A model generated the notes under the pieces. It ran no database searches, was not told where the DNA came from, and saw only the letters and a program-made list of their open reading frames with translations. Below, one piece after another: positions 10,495-30,579 of a stretch of DNA of 64,000 bases (the stretch's first letter is position 1; each line of letters starts with the position of its first letter). Position numbers and translations under genes: made by a program. Origin of the DNA: Pterobdella sp. o SKG-2022 (lineage: Eukaryota > Annelida > Clitellata > Hirudinida > Piscicolidae); assembly GCA_964035795.1 (NCBI GenBank), contig OZ038325.1, forward strand, positions 1,234,763-1,298,762. The letters run 5' to 3'.

Positions 10495-11680
10495 ATGGAT
10501 AGGGTACTGGATGACAAAATATCACAAAATCATGTCAATAATAATAACAAAAAAAATAATGGTTTAATGAATAGCAACAATAAAAAAATTAATAATATCA
10601 TAAACAATAAAAATAACAACAATAATAATAATAATAAAGAAGGAACGAGGTTGTTATCCCAGAAGGTGCGCCGGAAGCCGAGGGTGGTCTTCAGCGGGGA
10701 GCAAACGACTGTTCTGGAGCGGAAGTACCAACAGCAGAAGTACTTGAACCCGTGTGACCGACAGTTGCTAGCTGCTGAGTTGAAGCTGCAGCAGCAACAG
10801 GTTTCTATTATTTTTTCTTTTTTTTAATTATTTTTTTTTAAACTCTAATCAAATAATTTTTTTTTTAGTTTTTTCATCAAAAAGTTTCATATTTTAAAAA
10901 AACTTTTTAATGCTCTATACGTTTTTGAGTTTTAACTTTTCTCTCAAAGAATTCTTCATAACTTCGTTTGCAGGTAAAGATTTGGTTCCAAAATAGAAGG
11001 TTGTGACTGTTTGCGAGTTATGTTATTGTTTTTATATTGTTTGTTTTTGTTCTATTTCATCTTTCAACACCATTTAAACTAACAGATACAAAGAAAAGAG
11101 AAACCAGCAAGATTTGAATCTCAGACTGATGTATCCAACTAACATAGATCCAACCTATTTCTCTACCAACTCGCCCATTCAATCTCCTTGTATAGGAGTT
11201 GATGACGCTATCAAAAAATCCTTTGAGAGCCACAAAACTTGCGAAGAATATTATGAATCGAATTTTAAGAGAAATGGATGGGTTGAAGGTGTCTCCAAGA
11301 AAGAAAAGATGGATGATATGACTCATAATGATCTGATTAGAAACGGAGATGGTGTTGAGAGAATAGAAAACCAAGATCTGTATAAAATCGACTCAACACC
11401 ATTACATTATCAACAGTATAACTTTCCTTTCTCCCACCACGCTTCACCATATTTACCCAACTATGCTTCTCCATATTTGTCTCATCAAATTCCACCATAC
11501 TTCCACCATTACACCACACCACACTGCCACCATCATACCTCATCTTATACCCCACAAAATGTCCGTCCAATAGTTTCCCATGGAAATATAGGCGAAGGTA
11601 CATTAAACATATTCAAGACACCACATACTAATTTAAGACATAATAATTGGTACTATAACTGTTTGGTTAATAAAATTTGA
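10495..11680 (+). CDS. NK2-class homeodomain transcription factor
   Basis: Exons 10495-10800, 10974-10999 (26 nt) and 11086-11680 join in phase to 308 residues. The homeodomain spans about residues 58-117. It begins RRKPRVVFSGEQ, has LERKYQQQKYL in helix 1 and VKIWFQNRRYK in helix 3. Gln at homeodomain position 50 and Tyr at 54 (the RRYK of NK2 proteins) place it in the NK2/NKX2 class, so it should bind CAAG-type sites (family knowledge). The recognition helix is split over three exons, with the microexon coding VKIWFQNR. N-terminal to the domain are Asn/Lys runs from AAT/AAC repeats. C-terminal to it, residues about 205-255 repeat ASPYLPNY-like His/Tyr/Pro blocks. I see no clear TN motif or NK2-specific domain, so the exact subfamily is open. 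Confidence 0.85.
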
Positions 11681-12039
11681 CTTTGTTATGGAGTTTATTT
11701 GCTCATTCTTATTTGCTCTATAAAGTTAATCTCTCGATTGCGATTCCACGAATTTTTAATTAAACTTTTATTGTTTTTTATTGCGTTTAAATTTTTATAT
11801 GAAGTTTCGTCCAAGTTGTTTTTGAAAATTTATTTTTAATTGAAAAAAAATGTTTTTTTAAAAATTGATTTTAATTAAAATACTTGCAAATGAGATAAAT
11901 AAGCCACCTTTCGAAAATTAATGCAGATTTGTCAAAAATTTGTCCACATACACTTAAAAACAAATGTAAATTTTTAATATTTCAATCATTTTCTTTATTT
12001 TAATGTAGTTTTAGTAGGTAATTTTAATTTCGTTTCTTG

Positions 12040-15000
12040 ATGGGCGAGTCAATTTGGAGAGAAGAAAAAATTGATGGGGTAACTTACAAAGTAGTAAAAA
12101 AGTCTTTCTTTATCAAAAATTTAGAGGTATTTTTTTTACTTTCATTTTCTTCTATCAAACACATTTATAGGAATACATACTTTCACAACGTCACATCTCA
12201 TTGAATTTTTTTAAAATTCATCAAAATAAACTTAAAAATTCCAATAAGAATATTAATAACACCTTGCATCAAACCTTGCAGGGTTTTGAGGAGTTGAAAG
12301 AGGAGGAGGAGGAGAGGATTGTTGTTGCTGCACCCTTAGAAAAGGTCAATGTTCCTATTAAACTCTTCATACAATTATTTAATAAATACTAATCAAAACA
12401 AAATTATCTAAACACAAAAACTTCAGCCACACATCTCTACATACTCACACTCCACTTGAAAGCACATTCTTCAAAACTCATCCACCAAAACAAGCACACT
12501 TTTCATTACAGCTAGTAAGAATGTTATGCCACCCATGGGGGTTGTATGACTCACATATCGGAGGGATTCTTTTCTCCACCTATCGCTCCTTTTCTTCCTC
12601 CCTTCAACTCCTAACCACTATTTTCCAATGGTGGGTGATGAAGTAATTTGAATGATTTTTAGTTTTAACATTTTTTTGGCTTGAAAATTTTTGGTTTTGC
12701 ATATTTTAAAACTTCACAATTTTTACTTTTAAAGTTTTGAAATTCATTTCTTAATAAGCTATAAATTAGGTATGGTATATCTATATATATTACTGTTCTG
12801 TTATGAGTACTACTAACTACTATTTTCGCCATTGTTACTATTTTTATTAGTGTTATCTCATTATTATCATTGATGTTATGTGCAGGTTAGATGAGGTGGT
12901 TGAAGAAGCGAGGAAAGACAAATCTAAACAAATACAAATCAGGTTTTGATCCATTAATAATTGAAAATGACTTACCTTACTCCCACACTTTTAACAACAT
13001 CTCAACTCCCAACCCTCCCAACCACTCTAACAGAAGCATAGAAGGAATCATAGAGGACTGGGTTCACAACTACCCAGACGACTTCAATGACCCACCCACC
13101 TACCCGACCCTCATCACTCTCCTTCAACTCTCACAACAGCACAACCTCATATCTCTCTCATCTGTTGTCCGCCAGTCTTTCCAGCATTTCATCAAGCTCA
13201 CTGGTTGGTTGTGGTGTTGTTTGTATTTTTTTCTATAATAGCAATAGGTATTTTTCACTATTATTTTTTCAATTTTTAATTATTATTTGTTATTAATATC
13301 ATCAATCCTTTTTTGTTTTTATTAGTATCACTACGCAAATTATTATTATGACTATTATTATTAATATTGTTATTATTCTTACTATTAGTATTATTATGCA
13401 GAAGCAACAAGTGACTCAGACCCAATAGAGACTCCCAACCAGGACAATCCTCTGCAAGAAAAACTATCCTTGTATAAGATTGTGCAACAAGTTCTCGATG
13501 ATAAGGAGAATAATAATAATAATAAGGATAAGAATAATAATAGTAATAATAAAGATAATAATAAAAATAATAATTATGAGGGTAATAGTACAAATGACGA
13601 TGATTCTGGAACGTTCGACGTTAAAAGAAGTTCCGAGGTTAACAGTACCAATAAAAGATTGAGCACACTTGATGATGAAGAAGAAGATGGTGGTGATGAT
13701 AATGATGTTGATGATGGTTACATCAACCATTTACCGGCAACCCGCTCTACTAGTTTTGATAGCTATAACATGAATAATAAAAATAATAATAATAATAAGC
13801 TCCACCCACCTCTGACTCCGCCCATCAACCTCATCAACATCCCACCACGCTTCTTCGCTCTCCAGCTCACTTATGCCGATGCCGTATGTGCTTGTTATTA
13901 TTATTGCTATTGTTATATGAAATCTTATATTAATATTATTATTTTTTTTTTTTATTGTTATTATAATGACTATTATTATGAGTCTAAACCAAACAACATA
14001 AAAAGGCATAAAAGTAATGAAAAAATAACAATTGAAAAAATAAAAACAATAATAACAAAAATAAAAACAACACAGCGACTGTTTTCGGCGGTGCAGCGCC
14101 ACCACTGCCTGGGCTCGTGCTGGTCAAACAGGAGAAAAAAGATGGCCTACCTCAACACCAACAACTACCCCATCTCGGTGCTTGCCACGGTGGATCATTT
14201 CAACGCTGTCTCTTATAGGTTGGTTTGATGGGTGTGTAGTGATGTTGCGTGGGGGTTGTGTTTTATTTTTTGTTTTTTTTTGTATTAGATTGTAACGCAT
14301 TTTATCATAAGAAATGTACATCAGCGCAACAAACATCCCATAACACAACCACTTCCCATCCTACCGTATCCTTTCATCTCACTACACCTCACTTCACTCC
14401 ACCTCACCCTGCTCTACCCCAGCTCATCACCACACCTCACCCTACTTCACTACATCAAGCCACCATTCTATCCCAAACCACATCACGCCTACCTTTTCAT
14501 CTTACCCCTCACTCCACCCCCCACAGAGTAATCTCAAGCATCTTAAAGAGGAGCACATCATCATTCCATCGATCACTGGTCCTATCCGCCTGGATCAATA
14601 TCGCTCTTGTTATTATTATTTCTATTATTATTTTTATAGTTTCATTTTTTTATTTATTTTGTTTTTATTATTGTTATTATTATCACCATTTAATTTATAT
14701 TATTATTATTATAAAGGAGTGCCACTTGTTGAAGAACTACTCGAGTCTCAAAGCCATCCTTGCAGGTATGTTTTTTTTATTATAATTTCTATGATTATTG
14801 TTTTTTTTTTATTTTTTTTATTGTTTTTATTATTTCTTCTTGAAGGTCTTCAATCAAATGCCATTTATCGACTGAAAAAATTGTGGAGTTGTTTGTCCAA
14901 GTGAGTTTGAACAACAAAAATAATAACCTTATTATTATTTTTTTATTATTATTGTTTTATTATTATTATAATTATTAATATATAGAGAAAAGATGGAGTT

Positions 15001-18000
15001 GTACCGGAAGTTGACGGATATTTTTGACGAGAACAACAACTCAGCCTTGTGGAGGAAACTTATAATGGAGGTTTGTCTATCTGTTTGCTCTTCTGTTAGT
15101 TTATTGTTTGTCTTTTTGTTATTTGTCTTTGTATGTGTGTGTGTTTTTTTTCTGTGTACGTATATATTTATCTTTGTCGCTCTGTTTGTTTGCTTGCTTA
15201 TACGTTTATTTGTCTTTGTGTTTTCTTGTTAGTTCAAATTCATTCCATATTTATTTATATTTCATTGTGTCTTTGTTTCTTCAACGTCATCATATCATAC
15301 GTAATCCATAAAGGAGGATGCCTTGATAAAGGAAGAGAAGGTGCTGAGGAGGAGGAAGACGAAGATGAAGGCTGGCACCACCAGTAACAGTCCTGTGTGT
15401 GGCAAGCCTGTGTGTCATGAGGTTCTGATGATGTTGTTGTAGTTATTGTTATTATTGTTGTTTTTATTTTTAATCAATATTATTATTAGGCGTCTTCATG
15501 GGGAAAAACAACGAGGAACAAAATCAACTGGAATATAAAGGTTTGTGTGGATGAATGAATAGGTGGGTGCATGGATGGATGAATAAATAGGTGGGTGCAT
15601 GGATGGATGAATGAATGGGTTGGTACATGGATGGATGAATTATATGCATGAATTCACAACTGATATTCAAATTTTAATTCAATATAAATTTAAATTAAAC
15701 ACCAAATGACGACATTCAGGACTTGGAACTGACGTCAGCAACTTCGACATCATTATCATCATTCTCTTCATCCTCTTCCCCCTCATCACCGTTCAAAGGC
15801 ACCATTCCTTATTTGGGCATTTTTCTCACAGACCTCACAATGCTTGATGCTGCTCTGAAGGATTATGAGGAGGAGGAGGAGGAAGAAGATGATGGTGGTG
15901 ATGATGATGATGATTTTAGAGCGAGTATGATCACTGATTTTAGCGACGAGGAAGAGAATGTCAACAAAAATGATAATAAAAACAACAATAGAAATAATAA
16001 TAGTAAGAGTAACAATGAGGATTATGCTGGCTATAGCGGTCTTGATAGTAGTAGAGCATCTTATAATGTTGAGAATGATGATAGTTTTGATAATAAGATG
16101 AATAATAATAACAACAATAATAATAATGAAAGCAAGTCTCTCAGCACGGACACTTTGGAAAATGAATCCCCATATGAAGATAAAGACAATTATAATAATA
16201 AAAAACGAAACAATAAACATAATAAGAAAAATAATAAAGAAATGAAAAAGAAAAAAATAAGAATAATAAACGTGGACAAGAAAAGAAGAGAGTTTGAGAT
16301 TCTCGAGCGCATCCATAAGCTCCAAGCTGGTTTGTTATTATCATCATTTTTTTGAAATTGTTGCTTCTTTTATTTTAATTGTCTTGCTAGTTAAACCGCG
16401 AACATTGAGAGTTCCGCTAGAAAACTGGGTAGTAGTTCTGGCTTTATTTTGACAGTTTACCATTCTGTAATTGAACGTTAGACACCAGACCGGAAAAAAA
16501 TGCAATGCTCAAGCTAAAAAAATATGGAACTCGAGCATAACAAGAAACAAAAAGTTAAGAATCTACAAAGCTTACGTTCAAAGCATCATGCTTTTTGGTT
16601 GTAGCACTTGGGCAATGGACAAGGGGATGGTTAGATCGGTGGACAGTTTCAACCGAAAAATGGTGCGGTATGTATGTGGGGTTTTCTGGCCAAACCGCAT
16701 GAAAACGGAAACCGTGAACGCCCTGATTGAACCAGCCTCTCAAATCGTGACAAGGCGACGCTGGCAAATGTTAGGCCATATTCTGCGCATGGATGATCTG
16801 GTTCCAGCTAAACAATCCACCATCAATTGCCTCAAGAAATAAAACGCAAAGCGTGGAAGACCTAGCACCAGCCTTCACACAACGATCAAACACGATCTAA
16901 AAGCCCACAAACTAAACATAGATCAAGCAGTTGAACTGGCGCAAGACAGGGACCTATGGAAGCTGGAGGGAAGCCGTACACCGGCGAACGAAGATCTTTG
17001 AAAATATTTGAACACTCAATTTTATCTCTATTTTTGTCTCTTCGTAAACCCTAATAAATAAATTATTTTTTATTATTATGGTTATTACAATAAGCATTGT
17101 TTTGCGTTTTACTATTATTATTATTATTATTGGTGTTTTTTTTTCATATTAACTTTCAGGATTCATTGTTATTATTATTATTTATTTTTCTTATTATTGT
17201 TATAACTCAGGCTTGAGTTACGAGGGTATAGAGGCAGACACGTGCTTCATGCAATGGTTCTATTACATGAGGACCTATGACGACAACGAGAGGTGTCTAC
17301 TATTATTCTTATTATTGTTATTATTATTATTAGTAGTATTAGTAGTAGTTAGTAGCATTAATTATACTAGTATCGTTTTTATTATTGTTATTATTATTAA
17401 CCAGTTACGAGTTATCGTTGGAATTGGAGCCAAACGAAGTGACTCACCACCAAAACAACAGCAATAATAATAACAATAATAATAACAATAATAATAGAAA
17501 AAATAATAAAGGAAGTCTGTCTCCTAGGGACCACTACAGAAATTTCAAGTTAATTTATTATTATTATTATTATTATTATATTATTTATTTTTTCAATTAT
17601 TGTAATGATTATTATTATTATTTACTCATTCTCATAGTCTGGGCTACTTCACAATCCGTAAGAGGTCTGGCGAAGGAAATTTAAACTACTTCCGGTTTGA
17701 GCCACGCACCAACAAACCTACCAACCACCTAAAGAACCTGGTGGCGTTAACCCAAGCCCCCTCCAAGCAGGTGTCTTGAAGCGCTTAATTTTTTAATTAA
17801 ATAATTACAGGTATTTAAATAAAATTTATTATTATGTTTGATTTTATTGATTATTTGTGAGAAAAACATATCATTATTAATTTCATTCATTTGTTCAATT
17901 TGCTCATGAGGGCCCGAGCATATGTGTTTTGAATGTAAAGAAATCTTCTACAAACGATTTTATCAAGTTTCTATATTTTAATTAAAAATTAATCTTTCAC

Positions 18001-18532
18001 TAACTTCTATATCCAAACAGCTGGATACGATAAGCATGTTAGTCAAATCCACCCCAACAACCAATCCCACCAATCAAAAGCCCCCGAATGGACACCCTCC
18101 AAAGCTCCTAAACTACGTAAAGGAGACAAACATCATAAAGGCTAAAGTCTTCCTCGAATCATCTTTCTCGCATGAGACCAATCAGTATAAGTCTATTGTG
18201 GTGGGTGGAGTTTCAAGTTCATTAATATTCATATAAATTATCATAGTGGGTGGAGTCTCAATTTAATTAATATTCATAACAATAATAATGGGTCGAGTCT
18301 CAATCCCGTTAATATTCATATAAATAATATTGGGCGGAGTCTCAACCTCATTAATATTTATATAAATCATAATGGGGAGATTCTCAACCTCATGAATATT
18401 CATAAATTATAATGAGTGGAGTTTCAATTTCATTAATATTCATGATGCCAGATAAAGAACACAGACCACACCACTGCAGTGCTCGAGAAGATCCTCCAAA
18501 AGTTCAACCTTGGTGGCTATAATAATAATATC

Positions 18533-18563
<31 letters not shown>

Positions 18564-19190
18564 TCAATAGTAATAATAATAATGATAATAATTTTTTATC
18601 ATTGTTTTTATTTTCTTTTTCTATTTTTTCATTGTTCCACAGAAACCCTCTCAGTTGAACTTTTCTATATGGTTCAACTTTTACCAGACAAGAAAGGTCT
18701 TTTATCTATTTTTTTATTATCACTATTATTATTAATTATGTTATTATTATTATTATTATTGTATTATTCTTATTATCCACAGAATTGAAACTGCCGGAAA
18801 AAGGCAACATGTACTATGCTATCAAGCATGTTCCTGACGTCACGTTATTATTATTATTGTTTTTATCGTTATTTTTATTATTATTTATATATTTATTACT
18901 ATTGCTATTATTATTACTAGTATTATAATTATTATTATCAGGTTGTTAGTGAGAGGACGCAACGAGAAGCAGCGAAAGGTTGGAGGTCCGAGCAGGAGGA
19001 GGTCATCTGCGGTGCCCTTCATCAAATCGATCTACCCCAGCTTCCACCCATCCGCCCATCATCCATCCAATAATAATCCACCATCCATCCATCCTTCCAC
19101 CCACAACGAGGATTGCCATGTTGGCTTCTATAAGAAGATTGACCCTGACTGCAATAACAACTATAACCATCTCTATAATAATAATATTAC

Positions 19191-19222
<32 letters not shown>

Positions 19223-19506
19223 GTAATAATAATAATTATCACTTTAAAACAAGCTTCAACAACATAGCCATAAACAATACAAATAATGGAAATAATATCA
19301 ATAATAATCACAATAATAAGAATAATTATTGCCATGTAACCACTAGCAACGAAAGCCTCCACAGCCCCCTTCCACACAACCACCCATCACACCCCAGACG
19401 CCATTTTTGGCAGAAAAATTGTGTTTACGAGATGGAGGGTGGTGATAAAAAAAGAAATAGATTGTCCAGGATATTTGGGTCTGTAGTATCATTGGTCAAT
19501 TCTTAA
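12040..19506 (+). CDS. RALGDS: Ral guanine nucleotide exchange factor, RalGDS/RGL family
   Basis: Exons: 12040-12126, 12282-12344, 12512-12630, 12896-13203, 13402-13883, 14076-14218, 14527-14608, 14717-14765, 14846-14900, 14986-15070, 15314-15421, 15490-15540, 15720-16329, 17211-17292, 17405-17548, 17638-17770, 18021-18200, 18452-18512, 18643-18696, 18783-18843, 18942-19506 (about 1173 residues). It should activate Ral downstream of Ras. The N-terminal REM domain shows FSTYRSFSSSLQLL and IIEDWVHNYPDDF. The CDC25 domain shows FFALQLTYADA, HHCLGSCWSNR, LKNYSSLKAIL and GTIPYLGIFLTDL. The C-terminal Ras-association domain shows VELFYMVQLLPDKKELKLPE and NMYYAIKHVPDV. The exon 3/4 junction is ambiguous: 12635/12891 also keeps frame. 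Odd points: an acidic/Asn insertion in exon 13 and a long Asn/His-rich tail. The first ATG is chosen by similarity of WREEKIDGVTYKV. Confidence 0.88.
15545..15640. repeat. Minisatellite in RalGDS intron 12
   Basis: Three diverged units of GGTGGGTGCATGGATGGATG followed by AATGAATA. It resembles, but is not the same as, the array in the death-domain gene. Confidence 0.75.
16400..17010 (+). mobile_element. LINE 3' fragment in RalGDS intron 13
   Basis: Sense frame 16471-16842 encodes the C-terminal region of a non-LTR reverse transcriptase: LRIYKAYVQSIMLFGCSTWA, then RKMVRYVCG and RRWQMLGHILRMDD. It continues after a frameshift with KRGRPSTS and DLWKLEGSR. The family differs from the copy in SIRT6. 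It ends in an AT-rich tail near 17050. The copy is truncated and dead. Confidence 0.8.
18199..18448. repeat. About 43-bp minisatellite filling RalGDS intron 17
   Basis: Six diverged units, each with GTGGGTGGAGTCTCAA near the start and ATTAATATTCATA in the middle. The first unit begins at the exon 17 splice donor itself, and the last ends just before the exon 18 acceptor CATGATGCCAG. The repeat therefore makes up nearly all of this intron. Confidence 0.85.
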
Positions 19507-20489
19507 AAATAACAATAATAATATTTTTATTATATTTATTGTTGTTATTATGAGTTTATTGATCGAGTCATCGTTGGTTCTAACTAACTTGGTCACTATG
19601 CGTTTAAACGTGATTTAAATTGATTTGAAATTTGGACCTTTTTCAATTGTGGTTGAATTTATTTTTAAATTCTATTCAAGTCTGTTTCACAATTTTATCC
19701 AATTTCCATTTGAGTTTAAAATTCCATTTTTTTTTATTTAAAAGTTATTCAAAAAATTTTTTTGTTCTCTGACTTTCACTTCCTATTTAAATTGCCATAG
19801 CTTCTTTCCAATACTTTTCGAGATTCTATTTTTAGCACAGCACGTGATCAGACACTATTCATTCATTTAGTTTTAGACCACCTTTAGCTTCCTATTATGC
19901 ATTCATAGATCTATTTTTAGGAAAACTTTTAGACCAATCATCAGATTCTATACATAGATATTTTAGGTCTATACATAGATTATAGAGTTCCTTGACGGGC
20001 GATAATACAATCATTGGTCGTGAGCGATATTAAAGTTGACATCGTTTTAGATTCACTTTTAAACGTTTTTCATTATTCCTTCTCCTATTGGTGTTCCTCA
20101 TAGTTTTGTTTGACGGGCTCCAAAGATTTTTTTATACCTTTGCTTTTTTGGATTTTTTCATTTCTTTGGACGCTTTTAGTTCTCTTTTTGACGTTGCGTC
20201 TTTATTTCTTACCACAATCATACTTGCCTATGACTTGCTGCTTTTTCATCATCATCATCATCATCATAACTTCTTTATGATGATATTTTTCATTATCTTA
20301 TGATGATGTTGTTATTTTATTAAGATGATATTGTTCTGATGTCACTTGAAGTTGCAGAAGAAGCGCTGTTGTTTCAAACTTTTATGCATTTAATTGTTCA
20401 CGTTTTCCTGCTCACATTATCTCTTTTATCTATCTACTTGTCTATTTTCTTTTTTATCTATCTATTCATCTACCTATCTATCTATCTAC

Positions 20490-20549
<60 letters not shown>

Positions 20550-21531
20550 GTATCTATCTATTTATTTGTCGTTTATTTATCTACCTCCCTATTCATCAAC
20601 TTATTCATATTCCACCTATATATGGTATTATGGGAGTATTTGAGTGCCTTTGTGGTCTTGTGTGTGCTTTTGTCAATATTTTTATTTTAGAATTATTTAA
20701 AGCTAATTTTACTTTTATTCCACTTTTATCAAGATTATTAAATATTAGTTTTTTTTGTTCCACTTTTTTTAGAACTATTTAAAGTTAGTTTAACTATTAA
20801 ACTATCTGTGATCAAAAAATCGCTTTTCCGCAAAGATTTCCACTTTTAAAATAGCTCTTGTTGTTTCAGATGAGTTTCCTATCAAATTTCGTCGCTTGAA
20901 ATTTTTAAAATTCACTTTTAATGTGTTTTTAAATTAAATTTCAAAATCATTTGAATGTTTCCATTTTTATGGAGTTCTCACTTTTAAAATTTAATTTTAT
21001 TAATATGCTACAAATCCATAATAATATATTTTAAATTCACTTTTAATTAAAAATATTTCGAAATTTTTTCTTTAGTCTTTTTTCCACATCGCAATATTAT
21101 ACTTTAAATTCAATAAACTACAGTTTAGTATTTTGATAATAATAATAATAATAATAATAAGAAGAATAATAAAAATGATAAAGTTATTATTAATATATTG
21201 GGTAGTGATGATTGGTCGATATCAAGTGGACAACAATATATATAACAAGAAATACTGTTATCAGTGGTTATAAAGATGAGAAAAGAGCAAATGATGATGA
21301 AGATGAAAAGATGGTGGTGATGATGATGATGTCCAAATTCACGCCATGACGACCAATCAAATCACGCAAATATACGTTAATCTTTGGATCAAGTCAAATA
21401 ACAACCAATATTTATATGAATCTCGAGAAAAAAATCCAATATAGTCACTGAAACTTCAAAACGGGGCTTGAATAATCCAACATTATGACGTAAAAATCTA
21501 AAACGATGACGTAGAACTCAAACATGGCGAT
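19507..21531. other. Intergenic region between convergent RalGDS and AMPA receptor genes
   Basis: AT-rich. It holds a (TCTA)n microsatellite at 20459-20561 and an (AAT)n tract at 21138-21160. The open frames at 20339-20782 are translations of the microsatellite. No gene is supported. Confidence 0.6.
20459..20561. repeat. (TCTA)n tetranucleotide microsatellite
   Basis: More than 20 TCTA/CTAT units with a few substitutions. Confidence 0.95.
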
Positions 21532-30244
<8,713 letters not shown>

Positions 30245-30579
30245 CTACAAACCATCAAGTCTTAAAAATACGTTATTCTCTATTTATTTATTAACAGTCC
30301 TTTTAAGTTTCTACGAAGTTATAAGCACTTGTAGTCTGCAGTTAAAAAGCTTTGTAGAGAATATAGTGTTTTATATGACTTGGTTGGTCACTCGGAGTTT
30401 GTAATGAGATGCAGTGTGCATGGGTTGTACTGCAGCGTACGACTACCTTTTCTCGTTTTTTTTTGTTGTTTAGTATTTATATGCTATTTTATTATTGTTT
30501 TTTGAATATTTCATTATGAATGGAGAATTCGAGGTTTTTATTTTTTGATTCAAAATTTTTTTTTAATATTTACGCATTT

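Noticed and set aside
13464..14105. Minus-strand hydrophobic frames opposite RalGDS exons
   Set aside because: Antisense of (AAT)n coding tracts gives Ile/Leu/Tyr runs; the plus strand carries the conserved domains.
20339..20782. Ile/Tyr/Leu-rich membrane-like protein
   Set aside because: Translation of (TCTA)n; no start context, no conserved part.
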